This document shows positions 21,092 through 25,000 of a DNA stretch of 25,000 nucleotides, one piece after another (position 1 is the first letter of the stretch; each line of letters opens with the position of its first letter). A program made the translations under genes and the position numbers. Origin of the DNA: Cryptococcus deneoformans JEC21 (lineage: Eukaryota > Basidiomycota > Tremellomycetes > Tremellales > Cryptococcaceae); NCBI RefSeq assembly GCF_000091045.1, contig NC_006680.1, forward strand, positions 722,501-747,500, read 5' to 3'. The notes below the pieces were generated by a model. It searched no databases, was not told the DNA's origin, and was given only the letters and a program-made list of their open reading frames with translations.

Positions 21092-23136
21092 ATGTGCTCA
21101 GATGCGGCAGACGACGACCAGCTGTCTGACGTTGGCTTTGACTGGACTGCTCTTCTGGATGATCTCGACGACCGAGTCCAGACATCTCACCTTCCTACTC
21201 CTGCCCAAACCCCGAGTACTGGTCTTTCGAGAGACCATACTTGTTTCGACTGGTTAGACTTGTGGGATGATATTCGAGATCCAAAGGCGCAATCTACACC
21301 TTCAACAGTGGTGCCTCCTACACCAGAGAGCCTTCCCAAGCCCATCCAGCTTCCATCGACTCCAAAGACATTTTTTTGTCTCGTATCGCCGAGCTCCCCA
21401 CTTCCGCTTGACGCGACCCTTCCTTCTCCCCAATCCTATGTTATCCAAAGCCCCCTTTCGAACACAGACCGAAAACCTTACATTCCTTCTCTCGACCGGA
21501 AAAGCATAGTCAAACAAGCGCCTGTTCAAGATGATAATCCTTTTCTTGTCTCCTCTCCTTGCCTCAGAAAGCCTGTCGTTCCCGCACCTCGCCAACGTCC
21601 AGTGCTAGCAGTACCATACGACTGGTCGTTTGATACACCCACTCCGGTTAGATTCCATCCTGCAACAGTCGAAGAGCTTCCACCCCAGCCCGTTTTTACC
21701 TCCACTGGACAGAATATCTTATGGCTGACCCATTTGTCCACCTCTGGAGGGCTCACACCTTCCTTGAAAAGGATATCGTTACCTTACTACCCTTATCCAA
21801 AGGTGAAAGGTGTGAGCATGTTCATAAATCATCCAAAAAGGCGGGTGCATGAGCAAATCAGGGTGAAAGAGGATGTCAAAAATGGCCAGGACATTTTTAC
21901 GGCAACCATGGATTCGGTCATGGACAATGACTGGAGAAAAACTAGTATGGTTCACGGAGTCTATACGGTTAACTTGCTAAGTGAAGATCAGTAAGTAAAC
22001 CACTCGAAAAAAGGGTGAACATAGCTCAATCTATCTGCTCAGGGAAATTCGTGAGAGATCAAAAAGGAGCGTCATGGAAGAGATGCGGCAAGTAAAGGCT
22101 CTTGGAATGTCTACTCTCGTCATTCAGTATGTCCGTTTGTTCTACCGAATCTCTAGCTTATTATTCCCCCCTTTTAGCTTGGGCTCAGCGGGGAAAGATG
22201 ATCCGTCTTACAAGCACGTGCAATTAACCCGACTAGTCTCTGATCTCCGCGAGATCACTCGCGCTGTCCAAGGCATCACCCTCGCTCTCGAAAACACTGT
22301 ACACCCATCACCGCACTCTCTCACCACCCTCTCTTCGCTCTGTACAATACTTACTCATTTCCCGCCTTCACAACTCAAGCTTTGCCTGGATCTATCACAT
22401 CTTCACGTGAGCGAATTTGACTTGAACTCTGAGAGCGGAAGGAAGGAGATGTGGGAATTGTTGGAGACAGCAGGGAAAGCAAGGGTGGTGGGCGTGCACG
22501 TCAGTGACAATTATGTGGCTCATGGAGGTAAAGGCGATCGGCATGCCAAGTGAGTTTATTAGCATATACACAGGTATTTTTAATCGAAAAATACGGCGCT
22601 GACCAGGGACAGTATTGGATTGTAAGTTTACTGACCTGCGCCTACTTATGGAATGTCCGCTGATCACACGCTTTAGCGGCCACATAGCTCTCTCATCATT
22701 CCGCACGATCCTATCCAATCCCTTCTTTCACAACATACCTCACCTTCTAGAAACACCTCCTTACTTCAAACATTTCCGCCCGCCTAATACCATTCATTGT
22801 AAACCACCTACATACGCTCAGAAGATCATCGAACTGGAGAGTGAAAGGGCAAGTCTCGAGCGATTACTGCTGGACAGGATTGTGAGCATGTCCGATCCCG
22901 AGTGGATGACTTACCAGTCCAAATTGTGGGCGATGTATAAAAAGGCGAGAAAGGTGGTGGAAGCGAGAATGTACAAGGTGTTGTTTAAACAAGGAGGGAG
23001 TTTATGGAGAAAGTTTAGAAAAGAGAGAAAAAAGGTTGGAAGTCGCCTACGACAGGCAGAGGGTCAGAAGCGCAAAGCGAAGAACATGTTTGTAAAGGAT
23101 GAGAGAGTGACAATAACCCGGTGTTGCGAGCTGTGA
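21092..23136 (+). CDS. APN1: Endonuclease IV-type AP endonuclease (Apn1 family) with long extensions
   Basis: Cleaves DNA at abasic sites in base-excision repair with three bound metals. Exons: 21092-21990, 22043-22126, 22178-22549, 22613-22621 (9 nt) and 22677-23136, 607 residues. All nine endonuclease IV metal ligands can be placed: His288 (MVHGVY), His328 (VIHLGS), Glu366 (LALENT), Asp399 and His402 (LCLDLSH), His435 (VGVHVSD), Asp448 and His450 (GDRHAN), Glu480 (HLLETPP). The TIM-barrel start THLSTSGGL (213-221) matches the bacterial HVSAAGGL block. Residues 1 to about 205 are disordered and Pro-rich, with two similar acidic motifs at 16-27 and 52-63. About 120 residues follow the barrel and are very basic (WRKFRKERKKVGSRLRQ), perhaps DNA-binding or nuclear-targeting. 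The sequence is divergent from yeast Apn1, so a second, more typical paralogue may exist elsewhere in the genome. Confidence 0.88.
22613..22621 (+). other. APN1: 9-nt micro-exon (TATTGGATT) of the AP endonuclease gene
   Basis: The upstream exon ends GCC AA before GTGAGT (22550); the downstream exon begins CGGCCACATA (22677). Between them T ATT GGA TT is flanked by CAG and GTAAGT. Joining gives GDRHANIGFGHIALSSF, which aligns without gaps to the bacterial block DRH-x-S-L-G-E-G-x-I. Using the earlier CAG (ending 22606) would make a 15-nt exon and add two residues (Lys-Asp-Ser for Asn); that acceptor is only four bases from the CTGAC branch A, so the 9-nt form is preferred. Confidence 0.7.
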
Positions 23137-23233
23137 ACGAGATGTAGACTTTTGACATTAGTTGTATGCATAGCTGGATGGTTGTCAGTCCGTGAACTTG
23201 AACAAGTGATTGATCAACGCTCACCTTTTAATT
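23137..23233. other. Short convergent 3' spacer
   Basis: Only 97 bases separate the AP endonuclease stop codon from the Coq11-like stop codon on the opposite strand, so the two 3' untranslated regions probably overlap. Confidence 0.6.
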
Positions 23234-24394
23234 TTAATATTCCAAGGCAGCATCATTGCTGTACTTGAACCCTGCCCACCTCCTCATCTCATCAACCTCG
23301 ACAACTCCTCTTTTCTCGCCATCTTCCACACACTTGAGTACAGCACTCGCGACATGGTCTACATGGAGAGGGAATGTCCTCGCTCCTTCGAGGGCACCTC
23401 GAATGGCCGATTGAGGGGAGAAGAGACTAGGTATATTTTGAAGAGGTGCGGGAAGCGCAGCATTCAGTTTGGAAGAAAGGTCAATGAGGAATGCTGGAAG
23501 AGTGGACAACGGGCGCGTGTGCGGATGGTACATTAACCCTACATACCTATCAGTGTCTTACACGTCTGACTTGTTAATTCTAAATGACTTACCAGGCCTG
23601 ATAAATATCGGTCTGACACCGCTAGTGTCAGAACACCTCTTTGCGATTTCTAGCTCTGCTTCTCTTTTCGATTCAATGTACTTTTTTGGCACCAAAGGTC
23701 TAAAAGCATCGGCAGCGGAGATGTAGACAAACGTCTTCTCCTTTACAGCCTCGTTGGGGGCTGAGGGATGAGGAGCAGTGCTGAGCATAGTGTTCAGCAC
23801 CTCGAGCGCTATTCTGCGATCAGCATCGTTCCATGCCAATACAAGACAGACATACCTGAATCCCTATTCATCCCGTCGTACCCTCGTCTCTTTTCCTCAG
23901 CCGTCTTTAACGGATTCCCGTCTCCTCCTCCCAAACCCTTCAGAAACCCCCCAGCAAGACTTATCAAATCCCCCTCTCTCACTGCCTTTTTATACCCATG
24001 ATCTTCCAGTAATATACCAAGGGTGTGGACGACAGCTGTGGATGAGGATACGAGAGAGGAATAAGAGGAAGGGGAGAAAGCAGAGGCAGAGTGCCATGAT
24101 ACTTTAGGAACCCAGGCGGGTGTGTGCCCTGCAGGAGTGGTGAATGGTTTACCGGACGAGCTACCGAGGCCAAGTCAGTCACAAGTGCCAAGAAGATCAA
24201 AATGCCATGCGACATGCGTGAAAATACCATACCTCATGGAGCTGACTTCCCAGCCTTTGCCGACGGCAGCTTTACAGATGGCAGAGCCTGCAAGTAGCTA
24301 CGTCAGTTTTCCACGACATTGCCCAAAGTGTTTATACGCGATACGCACCGAGGAAACCATTCCCTCCAACTACGAGCAGGCGGGGGACGGACAT
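23234..24394 (-). CDS. COQ11: Coq11/YLR290C-type mitochondrial atypical short-chain dehydrogenase
   Basis: Yeast Coq11 (YLR290C) belongs to the coenzyme Q synthome at the inner mitochondrial membrane. Exons (genomic order): 23234-23538, 23593-23808, 23856-24160, 24233-24287 and 24349-24394; phases close to 308 residues (yeast 277). The N-terminal Rossmann motif is LLVVGGNGFLGSAIC. Then come SSSGKPF, AVVHTLGILLED, a central FVYISAADAFRPLVPKKYIE with the Tyr-x3-Lys pair continuing YIESKREAELEIAK, and RPIFIRPGLMYHPHTRP. The C-terminus GVVEVDEMRRW matches the end of YLR290C. The protein begins directly at the Rossmann fold, so a separate cleavable presequence is not evident. It also ends without an attached Coq10 domain. 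Related NDUFA9-type epimerases are the alternative, but the block order fits YLR290C better. Confidence 0.85.
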
Positions 24395-25000
24395 GTTGGT
24401 AGAGTGCTAGGGATAAGTAGAGACGTGGTGTTGGTGAAGCATTCATTCCAGTAAAGTGGAACGAGGAGGCGACATCCCCCGGCGAGGTGGAGGCATTTCT
24501 TCTCTTTCCAGAGCATGTTTTTTTGATTTCCATGTCAGCCTGAAAATGATACACCAGAAATTATGCATGGGATTCAATGGCAGTAGCTTTATGGGCTGAG
24601 TGGGCATCTAAGATGTTGCATTTTTTATCCTTGCATGCAGGTCGGAATGTTCCTTATAAGTTTTACTCAACTACTCTTCTTTCTCCATAGCAAGCTGCCG
24701 TTGAAGGATTAACTCTTCCCGCACATCAACCCGACCGTCGATTATGTATTGTAAGAGAATATGAGTCTTCAAGGAACAGCTGACTATTAATTTCGAAACA
24801 CAGAGCAACCACACAAAAGTCCATATCAGCCGCAGATCCGACATGGTGTAATAGCTTTACTGATTGATCATCGCAGCCTGATACAGTTTTCAGTCTCTAG
24901 TTATTCCTCGTCTTTATAAGCCCATTATACAGAATCATGTCATTATCTTGCATCTTGCATGTCATAATGCTTTTCGTCCACAACCATGCTATTCTATATA
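24395..25000. other. Upstream region of COQ11-like gene, window end
   Basis: 606 bases with no frame longer than about 80 codons beyond the gene's own start and no recognisable protein. It carries the promoter of the minus-strand COQ11-like gene and probably the flank of a gene outside the window. A small tandem TCTTGCA repeat occurs at about 24948-24961. Nothing else was seen. Confidence 0.5.

Noticed and set aside
22607..22621. 15-nt version of the AP endonuclease micro-exon
   Set aside because: Its CAG acceptor is only four bases from the CTGAC branch adenosine and adds two residues relative to the endonuclease IV spacing; the 9-nt form fits better, though both could be used.

Overview
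The window looks like nuclear DNA of a basidiomycete yeast, most likely Cryptococcus (Tremellomycetes) or a close relative. The evidence is gene structure (many 42-76 nt introns with GTRAGT-type donors, CTRAC/CTGAT branch sites and YAG acceptors), CT-rich stretches before start codons, and proteins that can be recognised as fungal housekeeping orthologues. No mobile element, tRNA, rRNA or CRISPR was found. The species call rests on gene style and protein similarity judged by eye, not on a search.

Layout. Positions 1-1101 (+) hold the 3' part of MDM12 (ERMES tether). A gene-poor stretch of about 2.9 kb follows, with one possible small orphan gene (2627-2999, +). Next come a ten-exon Polo kinase gene (4003-6986, +), intronless HEM4 uroporphyrinogen-III synthase (7421-8320, +), a five-exon gene for a long disordered protein with one C-terminal microcephalin-like BRCT domain (9108-12108, +), an NSRP1/CCDC55-type splicing factor (12967-14331, +) and exocyst SEC6 (14772-17238, +). 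Convergent to SEC6 is QNS1, glutamine-dependent NAD synthetase (17398-20429, -), which I resolve into 18 exons. Divergent from it is an endonuclease IV-type AP endonuclease with long N- and C-terminal extensions (21092-23136, +), and convergent to that a COQ11/YLR290C-type mitochondrial SDR (23234-24394, -). The last 600 bases hold nothing recognisable.

All spliced models were built by hand. In each, exon lengths and phases sum to an exact open frame: Polo 827 aa, BRCT protein 929 aa, NSRP1 438 aa, Sec6 770 aa, Qns1 713 aa, AP endonuclease 607 aa, Coq11-like 308 aa.

The genes do not form a pathway; this is an ordinary eukaryotic gene neighbourhood. The most unusual content is in the splicing. 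QNS1 appears to contain a 3-nucleotide micro-exon (CTG, 20346-20348) supplying a family-conserved Cys, and also a GC-AG intron. The AP endonuclease gene appears to contain a 9-nucleotide micro-exon (22613-22621) supplying the conserved Asn-Ile-Gly-Phe turn after the metal-binding DRH motif. The BRCT gene is preceded by a 41-codon upstream frame whose TAA directly abuts, in frame, the ATG of the main frame.
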